From contig CP136065.1 in NCBI GenBank assembly GCA_032622095.1, positions 216,110,151-216,174,150 of the forward strand: a stretch of 64,000 nt of DNA. Direction: 5' to 3'. The stretch comes from Siphonodentalium dalli (lineage: Eukaryota; Mollusca; Scaphopoda; Gadilida; Siphonodentaliidae). Below, in pieces: positions 21,801-36,800 of this stretch. The position numbers and the translations under genes were made by a program. Below the pieces are notes generated by a model. That model saw nothing but the letters and a program-made list of their open reading frames with translations. It made no database searches and was not told the DNA's origin. Positions within the stretch are counted from its first letter, which is position 1. The number at the start of each line of letters is the position of its first letter.

Positions 21801-24800
21801 GACAGACACCCTATTTCAAGGCTTGGTTGCTGACCAAAATGTCCCTCACAAAGGTGGCAGATTTGAAGGAAATATGGGTTTCAGATCCCTAGTCCTCAAA
21901 TAATAATAATGTATAGCATTTGTAAAGCGCCTTTCCCATGAGGCCCAAAGCGCTCAAAGTTTTACAATTATTACCCTGATGAGCCTGAACATTCAGTAAC
22001 CATCTACTGCTCCCCGGGGACAGGGGGAGGTACAGCCGGGAGTATGCGAGGATACCATATGGCTAGCATACTGACAAGATCTTTCACTGCTCATTATCAG
22101 GTACCCTTGTAATGCATGGGTGGTGCAAAGCAGACACAGTACGAGCGACCTTGCTCAAGGGTCACAACTTGGCGCGAGATTCAAACAGTGTACAATCCAA
22201 CAATTGCACATCGCTCAAGTCGGCCAAGCCACTGCTGTGTGGAAACTCATAACAGACCACCAGCCAGCCGCGAACTCGCCTCGCTGTGTTGACAGCGAAG
22301 ACAAGTCCAACGCGCTGACCACTGGACCACGGAAAGTCGGGGGAATAACTACTTTTGTTCATTGGGGGGGGGGGGGGGGGGGGGGGGGGCTATATTTATA
22401 CCTTACACCACAGTGCATACAACAGATATAAACATGATATGTGATAAGGTTAGCTAAATATAACCCAATTCCGAGAAATCCACAATGCACTCAGTGATAT
22501 TTGTTGAGATTAGTTGTGATGTATTTTATTGACAGTTCTTACATGGGTGCATAGTACTGCATACATGGCATTCTTGATTGGGAACTTTCCATCTACATTG
22601 CTTATGACAAGAGCATCGGTAAGGCATGACAAAATACATTGGTACTCAGGTAAAAATTAGCGGGCTGTTCCAAAATTTGATCTTGACCTGTACTTTGGGC
22701 CAGTAAACTCACACACCAAATTTCATTCTATTCAATACAAACTTACTAAAGTTATCATCCGGAAACGAAAAAAGTGAATGGACAGACATACAGACAGACT
22801 GACAGACAGACCAATAACAAACACATCTTTTTTTTAAAACAGGGGTAAAAAAAGCGAATGGACAGACATACGGCTAGCTGGACGGACCAATAACATTATA
22901 CAATTTAATACAATATAACAAATAATACAGAATTTATTGGTACACCAAATACCTAATTACCAAAGTAATCATACTTAAGAAGCAATTTACTTATGACAAT
23001 TCATACCGACTTATGCTTTACTAATACAGTTAGGCTTCCCTTGCTAAACTATAATATTTTTACGAGAGTAGTTTGACTGATCACCGAAAATTGATGCACA
23101 TCTGCTAACCATTTTATCACTTGTAAAGATAATACTTAACCCTTTGATGACTGGAGCTTCCTGAATTTTTGCGAAAACCCTGTGCCAATGCATTCTCTAA
23201 TATATGCGAGTCGCCTATAGGGTACCTCACATATTTAAGAGAATGCATTGGCCTAACAATATTTACTGTGATCTTGTCAGCCAGTGCATTCTCTTATATA
23301 CTCGAGACTCCCTATGGGAGACTTGTATACATAAGAGAATGCAGTGGCACAAGATCATTAATGCTGCACCAAGGCAACTCCCATCATGAAAGGGTTAATG
23401 ACTATTGTTTCTTTTACCTTTGTCTAAATAAACTGAAAATTGATGCACAGGTACTAATCATTTTATCACTTGCAAAGAAGATAACACTTAACCCTTTGAT
23501 GACTGGAGCTCCCTTTATTTTTGCGAAAAACCTGTGCCAATGCATTCTCTTATATATGCAAGTCGCCATTAGGGCGCCGCACATCTATAAGAGAATGCAT
23601 TGGCCTAACAATATTTACTGTGATCTTGTCAGCCAGTGCATTCTCTTATATATGTGAGGCTCCCTATGGGAGACCCGCATATATAAGAGAATACACTGAC
23701 ACAGGGTCTTTAATGCTGCACCAGCGCAGCTCCGTTCTTGAAAGGGTTAAGAATTCTAAAGCGTGGATACACTGACCTTTCGTTTGTTGTGGAATGCGAT
23801 ATAGCCTGCCACACAAAAAACAATTGCAGCGACGAAGTATCCCATGAAGCTTGCAGATGACGTCCCTTGGCTCAATTCTGATTTATATTCATTCTGCTGC
23901 TTAATATCTTTGTTCTTCTTGGGATTCTTAGACTCTGCTGAAAGGGGTAAAATCTCAGTTAACCCTTTACCCAACAAACCGGCCAAAACCGGCCAAATAA
24001 AGCTTCAACAGCCTAAAATATCTTCGGTCTGTCTCAATAGAACCATACAAATATGGATATCATTGGAACCGTCTCCTTGACCACATTGTGATAGTTACAG
24101 TTATGCCCTGTGCCAATGCATTCTCTTATATATGCGAGTCGACCATAGGTCGCCTCGCATATATAAGAGAATGCATTGGCCTAAAATAAATCTTTTTTTA
24201 ACACTTTTTACCATTTTTTCTTACATTCTTTAACAATTTTATAATTTTTAATGTGTTAAGCCAATGCATTCTCTTATATATGCGAGGCGACCTATGGTCG
24301 ACTCGCATATATAAGAGAATGCATTGGCACAGGGTCGTTCTGTTGGGTAAAGGGTTAACCCCTCCTTTACTAAATGGAATCTACCATTCAGTTATAAAGG
24401 TATATACTGGAATGGTCTACTATTCATTTGAAGGGATGTTCAGGAAATATAAGAAGATGACAGACAAATAAAATGATAATACAAGCGCAGAAGGATTCCT
24501 GTTAATTGGTGGGAAGTGTTCAAATAATAAGTTCAACAAGAGGTGTGCACTCGCGTGATAGCATACCCCCACCGTGGCAAATTCAACCCGCATTATCCGT
24601 AAACCCAACAAAAAAGATTTTTAACTTTAAAGAAACTTTTTGATTAATAATATCGATATGGTGTCGCAAGAAGCTTGTTAGCATCCACAAAAAAAAAATC
24701 CCAAAATTTTCTAAGTCAAAATAAGTCGAAAAAGAAGTGTAATGTTAGGAAAAACAGTCCTGAGCCAACCCTGAGCCGCATCATGTAGAGAGGGTGTTGT

Positions 24801-27800
24801 GAGAAGCATGTATACCAAAAATTATTGAAATCGGTTCATATTTGTTACAGTTATTAAGTCGGACAGAATAAGTCGAAAAGTAAGGCGTAACTTAAAAAAA
24901 GAAAGACGGACCGCACCGCAATTAGTATCATGCGGAGAGGCGGTCCTAAGGAGATTGCATAAAAAAATTATTGAAATCGGTTCATAGTTGTTCGAGTTAT
25001 GAGGTCAGATGGACGGACAGATGTACGGACACACGGAGGGAGAAAGTGTGACGGACAGACGCAGTCAATCCAGTATACCCCCCCATTTTCTTCGAAAGTG
25101 GGGGTATAGTAAATGACCTACAAACAACCTGGTCATTTGTTGAACTTATTATCTGAACATTTCCTAAGGGAACTAATCGTCAATGAGTATTTAGTAAAGA
25201 AGAAGTTAAGACAAATGAATGTTATTTAAGCCTTGTAATAGTGTCTCTCATTTGCTGAGAATGAGGTCCCCAGAGGGTGAATTTAGTGAAGCTATCATGC
25301 ACAGTGGGCTAGCATTAAAGTCACCTTGTGGGGACCTCATTCTGCTTAGGCCTCATCTTCTGGGAAGTAGCTATAGTCTCAAATTAACAGTGATTTTAGT
25401 TGCTTTTTCCCTTCTGTTCAGTTACTATATCCATAATGTGCAGAAGATAAAATGCATATTTGAGGTGACTAATGAGTGAACATCACCCATTTCAACTGGA
25501 ACTTCAATCTAATCCCATAGCAGTTGAGGTCTCAGCAGAATGAGGTTCCCAGGGGTGAATTTGTGATGCTAGCCCACCATGCAGAATAGCGTCACTATTA
25601 AATCCACCCACTGTGGACCTTATTCTGCAAATGACAGACACACTATTTCAAGAATTGCTTACATGGTCGTTTCTAACTATTTTGTGTACAATAATGCCCT
25701 AAATAATCGACTCCTTAACCACAGCAGAATTATGGGTAACTTTTCAGGATTTAGTCGGAAATGTGGCTTGTTGCCATTCATCGGAAAGCTCTCCTTAAAA
25801 GTTACACATAATTCTGCTGTGGTTAAGGAGTCAATTATTTAGTGCATTACTACTGTACATGAATATGGGATACATGGGGCTATGTTTAACTTTACAATTC
25901 CTTTTAAAGGTAATCAATCCGATCATAGGCTCCTAAATTTCTTTGGCTTCGGGGTTAAAAAATATTTGATTCAAGTCGAGGAACCTACCCATCAAAGCTA
26001 CAAGAAGCCAATCACAAGTTATTCCTATTAAAATCTATATACATGTATAAGGTGACACCAACTTTAAAGTCTGGTTTACGAACATCGACAAAGTAGATAA
26101 AGGCGGGAATATTTTTTTTTTTAAGTTTCTAATCAACCAATAATAAGAAAATAGCAAAGCACATGAAATTTTACATGATTTGTGAAATACATCTTATCAA
26201 CACTTTGGTTTTTCTCCCCAAGATACAGATAACAATATGTTTGCATACAAATGGAATGGCTACTTTACACTTATTCAAAGAGTTAGTGATAAATAGTTAG
26301 AATGTCTACATGTTTGAGTTTTTTTTCTGATTAAGCAAACTGTTAATGTTTTTTTTGTTGCAACTTAGTGAAAAAAGTTGTAGGCAATGTTCGTAAACCA
26401 AAATTTAAAATTGGTGTCACCTAATGTATAAAATAAATTTTCTGAGCTGATGCCTTATGTCCAACAATCTGTTATTATTTTAACTTTTCCCGTCTTTATT
26501 GTTGTAATACTGTCGCGTTTGGAGGACCAGTAACATAATTTTCCGGAAGATAACAAAACATACTGGAAACATCTGGGGATCTTTATAAATATTCATGTAG
26601 CTGAAGATTGTGTAAATAGACAAATCCTGATACACTTCCGTTGACATAGATGACATGAGATATATAATTCAGATGTTTGTGTTATTGGTTTCAGGTCACC
26701 AAAAATCATCCATTAATTAATATAACCCTTTTGTGACGGGAGCTTCCTGAAATTTTTTGAAAACCCTGTTCCAATGCATTTTCTGATATATGAGAGTCTC
26801 CATAGACTCCCATGTGATCCTCGCATATATAAGAGAAAACATTGACTTAACAATATTTACCTTGACTCTGTAAGCCAGTGCATTTTGTTACATATGCAAG
26901 GCTCCCTATGGGAGACATGCATATAAAAGAGAATGCACTGGCACAGGATCTTAATTTTAATGCTGCACCAGCATAGCTCCCATCATGAAAGGGTTAACAT
27001 TTACCAGAGCTGTTAGTGATCCATGCAGTTTGTATCATAAATTTTCGGGATTACTAATTAACCCTTTACCCAACAGAAGGGCCCTGTGCCAATGCATTCT
27101 CTTATATATGCGAGTCGACCATAGGTCGCCTCGCATATATAAGAGAATGCATTGGCTTAACACATTAAAAATTATAAAATTGTTAAAGAATGTAAGAAAA
27201 AATGGTAAAAAAAGATTATTTTTTTAGGCCAATGCATTCTCTTATATATGCGAGGCGACCTATGGTCGACTCGCATATATAAGAGAATGCATTGGCACAG
27301 GGCATAACTGTGACTATCACAATGTGGTCAAGGAGCCGGTTCCAATGATATCCATATTTGTATGGTTCTATTGAGACAGACCGAAGATATTTTAGGCTGT
27401 TGAAGCTTTATTTGGCCGGTTTTGGCCGTTTTGTTGGGTAAAGGGTTAAGCCACTTGGGGTGTTATAAAAAGTTAATACAAGATTTTGTTTCTAATAGAG
27501 TAGTTATCGAAATTAAATACTTTCATATTTTTTGTAGCATGAACACTAGTAATCTGGTAAGGTATATCATTTTTGTGGGAATTTGAGGATAATTTGACAA
27601 AAACAATTAAACAACAGAAACACAAACAAAGCATAACTAACGAAACTGACACATATAGGGAGACAAAGATTAGTAAGACAGAGGATGAAGACTACCTAGT
27701 AAAATTTTCGACTTTTGAAGCATAAATTAGTTGTCAAGAATAAACATAACACATATCATGAACAGAAAATTAAGGATGCAAATATATTAAGCTGCTATAA

Positions 27801-30800
27801 GGTTAACATAATCTAAGAGTGTGATGCATATTCTGAAGGATCATCTGTCACGTTTCTGAACAATCAGGAAAATGCAATTGTTGACCAAAGATGAAATTTC
27901 CAAAATAGTTTATCTCGACTCAATTTGAGGTAAACGAGGCACAAAATCTGGTGAACAAATATTCATGAATATCTGTTTCTTAAAGTGATGTGAAACACTC
28001 CGATATGGTGATCAAATAGAAATGGAGAATAATCTTCTTCAAAGTAGTAATTTTTACAAATTGTATATCCAAATTGACAACACACACCCACCGTTTTTCT
28101 TAATGAAAGTGTCAATGACACTGTAGCTCAACTTAGGTAGGGGAATAATTTAATGGTTGACAGTATATAGGAAAGGAAAGGTGCTAATTGCAATGTCTGA
28201 CCTGTGCCAAAAGATTTAGTCATGCAAAGAGTAAAATCCAAGATGGCTGGCTGCTGGCGGCCATGTTTTTTGGCCAATTGACCCCAAAGGACTCGTTCCC
28301 ATCTACATGTCATTGTTAACATCCATGACAAATTTCATGAAGATCTGACCAAAGCTACGACCTGTAGCCCGCGACAAAGGATTTAGTCATGCAAAGAGTA
28401 AAATCCAAGATGGCTGCTGGTGGCCATGTTTTTTGGCCGAACGACCCCAAAATAACTCGTTCCCATCTACATGTCAATATCCATGACAAATTTCATGATG
28501 ATCAGACGAATAGTACGGCCTGTAGCCCGCGCCAATGGATTGAATTTTGAAATCCAAGATGGCTGCCAGCAGCCATGTTTTTGTTGCCGAATAACCCCAA
28601 ATTGACTCGTTCCCATCTACATGTCAATGGCAACGTTCATGACAAATTTCATAAACATCAGACAAAAGGTACGACCTGTAGCCCGCGCCAAAGGATTTAG
28701 TCATGTAAAGAGTAAAATCCAAGATGGCTGCTGACGGCCATGTTTTTCGGCCGAACGACACCAAAATGACTCGTTCCCATCTACATGTCATTGTTAACAT
28801 CCATGAAAAATTTCATGAAGTTCCGACCAAAGCTACAACCTGTAGCCCGCGCCAAAGGATTTAGTCATGCAAAGAGTAAAATCCAAGATGGCTGCTGGCG
28901 GCCATGTTTTTTGGCCGAACGACCCCAAAATCACTCGTTCCCATCTACATGTCAATATTAACATCCATGACAAATTTCATGATGATCAGACGAACAGTAC
29001 GACCTGTAGCCCGCGCCAATGAATTGAATTTTGAAATCCAAGATGGCTACAGCGGCCATGTTTTTTGGCCGAATGACACCAAAATGACTCGTTCCCATCT
29101 ACATTTCAATGTCCACATTCATGACAAATTTCATAAAGATCAGAACAAAGGTACGACCTGTAGCCCGCGCCAAAGGAAATTGTTGACGGACACATGCACA
29201 CACGTACAACGGATGCCAAACCATGGCAATAGCTCAAACTTACAAAGTAAGTTGAGCTAAAAATGAATTAAATGCCGTGACTCTCATGGCGAAATCGTTT
29301 TCGTTAGTTTATCATCGATAGATGAGTCCCGAATTGAGTAGTAAATATTTACAATTGAGCGTAGTTCTGACGATGTTTTCTATGGAGTGTATGGTTGATT
29401 TGCTTAAAATTTTAGGCGATGTTAGTGGAATGTTACATTCCTCCAGTAGTCATGGTGCCTGAGTACTAATTTATCAGTTTCACGCACCTGAACAAGTACA
29501 TAAAATGTCTTTAATTCCAAATTCAATATGAATGACAGCAAGTCATATTTCTATAAAATATATATATGCGTATGGTTTATACATGCCTAGTCCATGTGTC
29601 TAATGCTAATAATTCTGCAATGAGCCAATTAAGAAGTTATTGATTGGAACATGTCTGGCCCGAAACTGCAAGTCAGCCTATCAGAAACCCTGTGCTATAC
29701 AGTAATGCACTAATTAATCGACTCCATAACCACAGCAGAATTATGGGTAACTTTTCAGGATTTAGTCGGAAATATGGCTTGTTGCCATTCATCGGAAAGC
29801 TCTCGGGAGAGCTTTCCGATGAATGGCAACAAGCCATATTTCCGACTAAATCCTGAAAAGTTACCCATAATTCTGCTGTGTTTATGGAGTCGATTAATTA
29901 GGGCATTACTGCATATGGAATACCATGCAACATGCAAACAAATATGATCACCTATACTGAACCCATTGTCTTCGTTATGGGCAGAATGTTTGTAGAAATC
30001 ATCATCTTGTTCATCATCGTAAGGACTATAATCGTCATCTATACAAGTCAGATGAAAGAAATTATAAAAACTTAAACTAAGAAAGCCATGAGCAGTTGAG
30101 AATATAAATAATAAGATAGTAAACTTGTGCAGGTAACTTAACCCTTTACCCAACAGAAGGGCCCTGTGCCAATGCATTCTCTTATATATGCGAGTCGACC
30201 ATAGGTCGCCTCACATATATAAGAGAATGCATAGGCTTAACACATTAAATATTATAAAAATTGTTAAAGAATGTAAGAAAAAATGGTAAAAAGTGTTAAA
30301 AAAAGATTTTTGTTAGGCCAATGCATTCTCTTATATATGCGAGGCGACCTATGGTCGACTCGCATATATAAGAGAATGCATTGGCACAGGGCATAACTGT
30401 AACTATCACAATGTGGTCAAGTAGCCGGTTCCAATGATATCCATATTTGTATGGTTCTATTGAGACAGACCGAAGATATTTTAGGCTGTTGAAGCTTTAT
30501 TTGGCCGGTTTTGGCCGGTTTGTTGGGTAAAGGGTTAAAGTGATGTGAAACACACTGGCTGGGTGATCAAATAAAATGGAGAATAATCTTGCTCAAAGTA
30601 GTTATTATTACGAATATTAAACCCAATTTACAGCACACAACCATCATTATTATATATTAATTCAATGCAATGACTCTCGATGGCGAAATCATTTGCATTA
30701 GTTTAGCGCTTATTGTTGCGTCCCGAATCGAGATGTAAATATTTACTATTAAGCATAGTTCAGACGGTGATATCTATGGAGTGGTATGGTCGATTGCTTT

Positions 30801-33800
30801 GAGATTTTCGTGATGTTTGTAGAATGCTACATTTGCAATGTTGGCATAGCGCATGAGTACTAACTTATCAGTTTCACGCACCCGAACAAGTCCATAATAT
30901 GTCTTTAAAGAGTGTTAGACATGTGTTTATGACACTTGGCTGTATATTGAATCATATATTTTACCAAGAGCAGCGCTATGGAGTGGCAAAATAAACCAAC
31001 AAAAAAAGATAACTCTGTTGAAAATTAGCCGGCAGAACCTGAATTTGAACTTGAATTGTATTTTGCATTCTTAAACCCACATACCAAATTTAATTACATT
31101 CAGTTGAGAATATCTAAAGTTATCAAAAGCGAACAGACATTTGCCCCGACAGACACCCAGATGGATGGACAGACAGACCAATAGCATAATATGTCCTGTT
31201 TTAAAAATAAAACAGGTGTATAAAAATTAGAAAAGGAATCCGTTCAGTTTATTATTAAATGCACAATTTTGTATGGAGCTATAGTGGTTTCGGCAAATCC
31301 TGGCCTTTTCAATAGCTTAACATGAATGAGGGAGGTAAGGGAATCGTATTGGTATCTCCCCATAAGAAAGGTCATGGTACTAAAACCTATTAGTTATTTG
31401 CCTTTCATGATGGGAGCTGCACTGGTGCAGCATTAAAGACTCGCATGTATAAGAGAATGCATTGGCACAAGGTTTACGCTAAATTTCACAAGAAGCTCCA
31501 GTCATGGAAAGGGTTAAATTTATTGTTGAAACCAACATACCTTCATTATCAACTGGTGGAGGAATGGTTTGATCTGAAATGAAACAAAATGTTCATTATA
31601 TATTTATCAACCCACAAATCAAGTCTAAAGTTTAGTGTGCCTGTCATTTGCAGAATGAGATCCCCAGAGGTTGAATTTAGTGACGCTACCCCATACAGTG
31701 GGCTAGCATCACCAAATTCACCCTCTGGGGACCTCATTCTGCTCAGGCCTCATCTTCTCTGAAAAGTTTCTTTATTATCAAATTTCTATTGAAACTTCTA
31801 GATTATATTTATTTTTTAGTTTAGTTTCCCTATATCCCCAAGTTTGCAGAAAACACAATGCATAATTGAGGTTCCCAATGGGTGTACATCACAATATTCA
31901 CCATTTCGGAACTTCAATCTAAGTCTATGTCTTTCATATCAGATGAGGCCATGCAGAATAAGGTCCCAAGAAGGTGAATTTGGTGATGCTAGCTCACTGT
32001 GCGGGATAGTCATCAAATTCACCCTCTGGGGACCTCATTCTGCAAATGACAGACAAACTAAACTCAGACTTGCCGCCAATTGCACATACATGTGTACCCA
32101 TAGATCTAAATTATAAATATCTTATGTAAAATGCTTGTTGAACAAGAACAGGGGGCTTCATCCGGTGAATACCACCAGGTGGCTTATCGTCTGACACCTT
32201 TAAACACTCATTTAAAAACAGTCATGATTGTGAACATCGATATCAAATTTCATTGAGAAACAAACTAGCCCATTAGTTATCAGATTTATTGTTGAAAACA
32301 ACATAACTTTATCATTAACTTCCGGTATAGGTACCTTTTGCATTGAAATGAAACAAAATGTTCATGAAACTTTTATCAATCTACTAATTTCACATAAATC
32401 GATCAGTATTTACATGCACAAAAAATTGCATGCCGGCGCAGGAGTGGTTTACTCTGAAATGAAAGAAAATGTTCATGATACTTTTATCAACTTACGATTA
32501 TTTAACGGCTTTTGGGAAGGCAGTGGCAAATTATTTGATTGATATGATACTGTTCTCAATGAATATGTAGCTAGTGTCGTTGCTTAACCCTTTACCCAAC
32601 AAACCGGCCAAAACCGGCCAAATAAAGCTTCAACAGCCTAAAATATCTTCGGTCTGTCTCAATAGAACCATACAAATATGGATATCATTGGAACTGGCTC
32701 CTTGACCACAGTGTGATAGTTACAGTTATACCCTGTGCCAATGCATTCTCTTATATATGCGAGTCGACCATAGGTCGCCTCGCATATATAAGAGAATGCA
32801 TTGGCCTAAAAAAAATCTTTTTTTAACACTTTTTACCATTTTTTTCTTACATTCTTTAACAATTTTATAATTTTTAATGTGTTAAGCCAATGCATTCTCT
32901 TATATATGCGAGGCGACCTATGGTCGACTCGTATATATAAGAGAATGCATTGGCACAGGGCCCTTCTGTTGGGTAAAGGCTTAAAGTGATTATGACAGTG
33001 AGGGAGAAGCATATATTGGGCGAGGCTCTGCTGAATCCAATAGATATCATATCCGCTGAGTGGACATACCCGGTAAACAGTTTAACCCTTTACCCAACAG
33101 AAGGGCCCTGTGCCAATGCATTCTCTTATATATGCGAGTCGACCATAGGTCGCCTCACATATATAAGAGAATGCATTGGCTTAACACATTAAAAATTATA
33201 AAATTGTTAAAGAATGTAAGAAAAAATGGTAAAAAGTGTTAAAAAAAAGGTTTTTTTTTAGGCCAATGCATTCTCTTATATATGCGAGGCGACCTATGGT
33301 CGACTCGCATATATAAGAGAATGCATTGGCACAGGGCTAACTGTAACTATCACAATGTGGTCAAGGAGCCGGTTCCAATGATATCCATATTTGTATGGTT
33401 CTATTGAGACAGACCGAAGATATTTTAGGCTGTTGAAGCTTTATTTGGCCGGTTTGGCCGGTTTGTTGGGTAAAGGGTTAAGTGAAAGCATTATTTACAT
33501 ATTTTATTTATCCATCGCAAAAAACTTGCCTTTGTGCTGTTTTTAGAGGTGCCACGATTATTGATTTTGATAATCGATAATTGGTCGTCAATAATCGTCA
33601 ATAATCGACTATAATCGATTAATCGTACCTAATATTAATAACATTAGTGGAAGTATTAAGTAATATGGCCTATTGGCTGGGTGCTGGTTAACTCAATAAC
33701 TGCACTGTCACTGGTTGAGGCATCGGCTGATGTAATTTTTACGTTAATAAAGTGCATCATAAACCACTGTTATTGAATAAGGAGCACAATGTATTGAATA

Positions 33801-36800
33801 CCAGCACAGTTCTCAGCGATGTTATGGTTATAATATTTGTGAGTTCATTAGAACGAACTTGCGATTAATTTCAGTTTTATGAATAGCCAAATATACAAAC
33901 AATATAAAAGTAGGAATGAACGATGGACCACCGGCGGTTCCTAAAATGAAAGTATCAATGACACTGTAGCTCAACTTAGGTAGGGGAATGGTTGACAGTA
34001 AATGGAGGAATTAGGAAAGGTGCTAATTGAAATGTGTCTAAGTAAGACAAGATGTAAATGTGAAGATTGACCAAAAAATAAATATTGGAAGTAGAAATGG
34101 AATGACAATGTATATGAATGAACAATGTTAACTAGATAGTAAGGGCAGGAATTGCAGCAACAACTCTGCCAGCGGCCATGTTTTTTGGCTGAATGACCCT
34201 AAAAAGACTCGTTCCCATCTTCATCTCAATGTCAACATCCATGATAATTTTTATGAAGATCAGACAAACAGTACGGCCTGTAGCCCACGTCAACGGATTC
34301 AATTTTGAAATCCAAGATGGCTGCCAGTGGCCATGTTTTTTGGCTGAATGACCCCCAAAATGACTCGTTCCCATCTACATGTCAACATCAACATTCATGA
34401 CAAGTTTCATAATGATCGGATCAGGGATGTGGTCTGTAGGGCGTGCCAAAGGATTTAGTGATGCAAAGAGTAAATTCTAAAATGTTTTTTTGCCGAATGA
34501 TCCCAAAATGACCTGTTCCCATCTACACGTCAATGTCAACATCCATGACAAATTTCATGAAGATCAAACAAACAGATCGGTCTATAACCCATGCTAATGG
34601 ATTTTGTAGAAATATTTAGTCATACAAAGAGTAAAATCCAAAATGGCCATTGGTGGCCATATTTTTTTGCCGAATGACCCCAAAATGACTCGTTCCCACC
34701 AAGAAGTCACCCCGATGATCCATATGAAGTTTGATGATGATCGGATCAGGGATGTGGTCTGTAGGATGTGTCAAAGGATTTAGTGATGCAAAGAGTAAAA
34801 TCCAAGATGGCCACCAGCGGCCATGTTTTTTGGCCGATTGATCCTAAAATGACTCGTTCCCATCTACATGTAAATGTCAACATTCATGACAAATTTTATG
34901 ATGATCAGACAAACAGTACGGCCTGTAGCCCGCGCCAATGGATTCAATTTTGAAATCCAAGATGGCCACCAGCGGCCATGTTTTTTGGCCGAATGACCCC
35001 AAAATGACTTGTTCTCATCTACATGTCAATGTCAACATTCATGACAAATTTCATAAAGATCAGACCAAAGATACGACCTGTAGCCCGCGCCAAAGGAAAT
35101 TGTTGACGGACACACACACAGACGACGGAGCGTGGTTAACAATCACAAACGTGTGCCACCACCTGCAAATTGCAGAACTCAGAACAAGCTAAGTATTTGA
35201 TAATAGTCAGTTTCATTCAGCATTCACCATATGATATGTGAGAGCCTTTACTAGTAACTGAAACAATATAGAGAAGCAAGCAATAAACACATAGACTTTT
35301 TACATTTACATGTATTGGTGAGGTTTCACCATGAAGTTGTCCACAACTTGTTGGGAATATATTATGTTTTATGTGTATTTATTTATGTAAATATATTTTT
35401 AATATATTTTTTTATTTTCTTACATGCATTGAAACTAACGCATACTATTTATGAAGCTATCATTAGAAACAATTATAAATTATTTGCATGTTCTTTTAGA
35501 TTCAATACCCAGCAATGAAAATAACACTAAGATTTATTTGATGACCATCCATTCAGTTGATATCCTGATTAGGATTAAACAAGAAAACTAAGATGCATGC
35601 ATCAGGTCGGCCGTGAACTATCTACCATAGAATTGTTGTAGCTATCGATTATACATTTTGGAACACCTGTCTGTATGTATGTGTGTATGCATGAATGCAT
35701 GTGTGTATGTGTTATAGACTCTAACACTGCTCGACTGATCCGACTCGGATTTGGTATTTAACGTGTCAACTTGACCTCGCTCATAGGCATGTTTCTGGAC
35801 CTTGACCGATCCGACTAAAAAATTGTGTGTAGGACTACTTCGATCCCGGGAGCAATATGGACGGGTCCAATTTCACGTGGGACCATGTTCTCGAACGTGC
35901 TGATGTAGGCATGTTCCTGGACTATTTGGACGGGTCAAATCTTGATCCCGACCTGACTTTGACATTCAAAAAGATCAATTCAAGGTCAAATCTGGTAAAA
36001 CGGAAGTATTTCAACGAAATATAATACCTACTGTTACTTTTGTCCCAGGAGTGTTTCGGGTGGGTCAAATTATGACCCTGACCTGATCTTGACATTCAAA
36101 ATTGTCAATTCAAGGTCAAATCGGGTAAAGCCGGGCGGATTTCGACGGGTATTTTTGTCGTGACTTTTGTCCGGGGAGTGTTTTGGACGGGTCAAATCGT
36201 GACCCGACATGACGTTCACCTTTAAAATGGTCAATTCAAGGTTAAATCACGCAATTCTCCGAAAATCAGAGGGGAACATCCCGGACGAAGTAGGGTCCAC
36301 CAGCTACTATTATATATTTCTAGATTTAGTTACAAACTAAATACCTGTATATTGTACAAAGAAATGTTTGACAAATATATCTGTATCAATATTACCATAC
36401 GGGTCATTAAAATAGATACGACGAAACAAATTTTGAAGGGTGCATGGTATCAGGTAAATTTTTATATTTCAAATGATGACAGGAATGCGGAAAGTTGAAG
36501 TACCTACGTAATACTGACTATCCGAATGAAGAGATACCTATACATGTATATAAAAACCAAAATAGAAGATGACTGCTGGCGACAATGTTTTCCAAAAAAA
36601 TTCAAAGCAGCTCCCATCTAGTTGTCAGCCCGAAGATCAATATAAAGTGTGGTGACTATCAGATGAGGGATATGACTGTACAGTTGCTAAACAATTCAGT
36701 CACGCAAAAGAGGATCAAACAGTAAGATACCAAATTGCTGCCTGTGGTAATGTTTTTTAACGAAATTCGGGAAAATTAGATTACTCTCACCCTGGTTATC

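Noticed and set aside
22264-22345. Possible functional tRNA gene on the minus strand
   Set aside because: A and B boxes are present but the acceptor stem and anticodon arm do not pair, and a SINE body and tail follow.
23418-23432. 15-nt candidate micro-exon (minus strand) with good splice sites, reading V-YLDK-G in phase 1-1
   Set aside because: It lies between the membrane exon and the tail exon, whose junction is phase 0. Including it there would read TTT ATT TAG, a stop after HNKRK.
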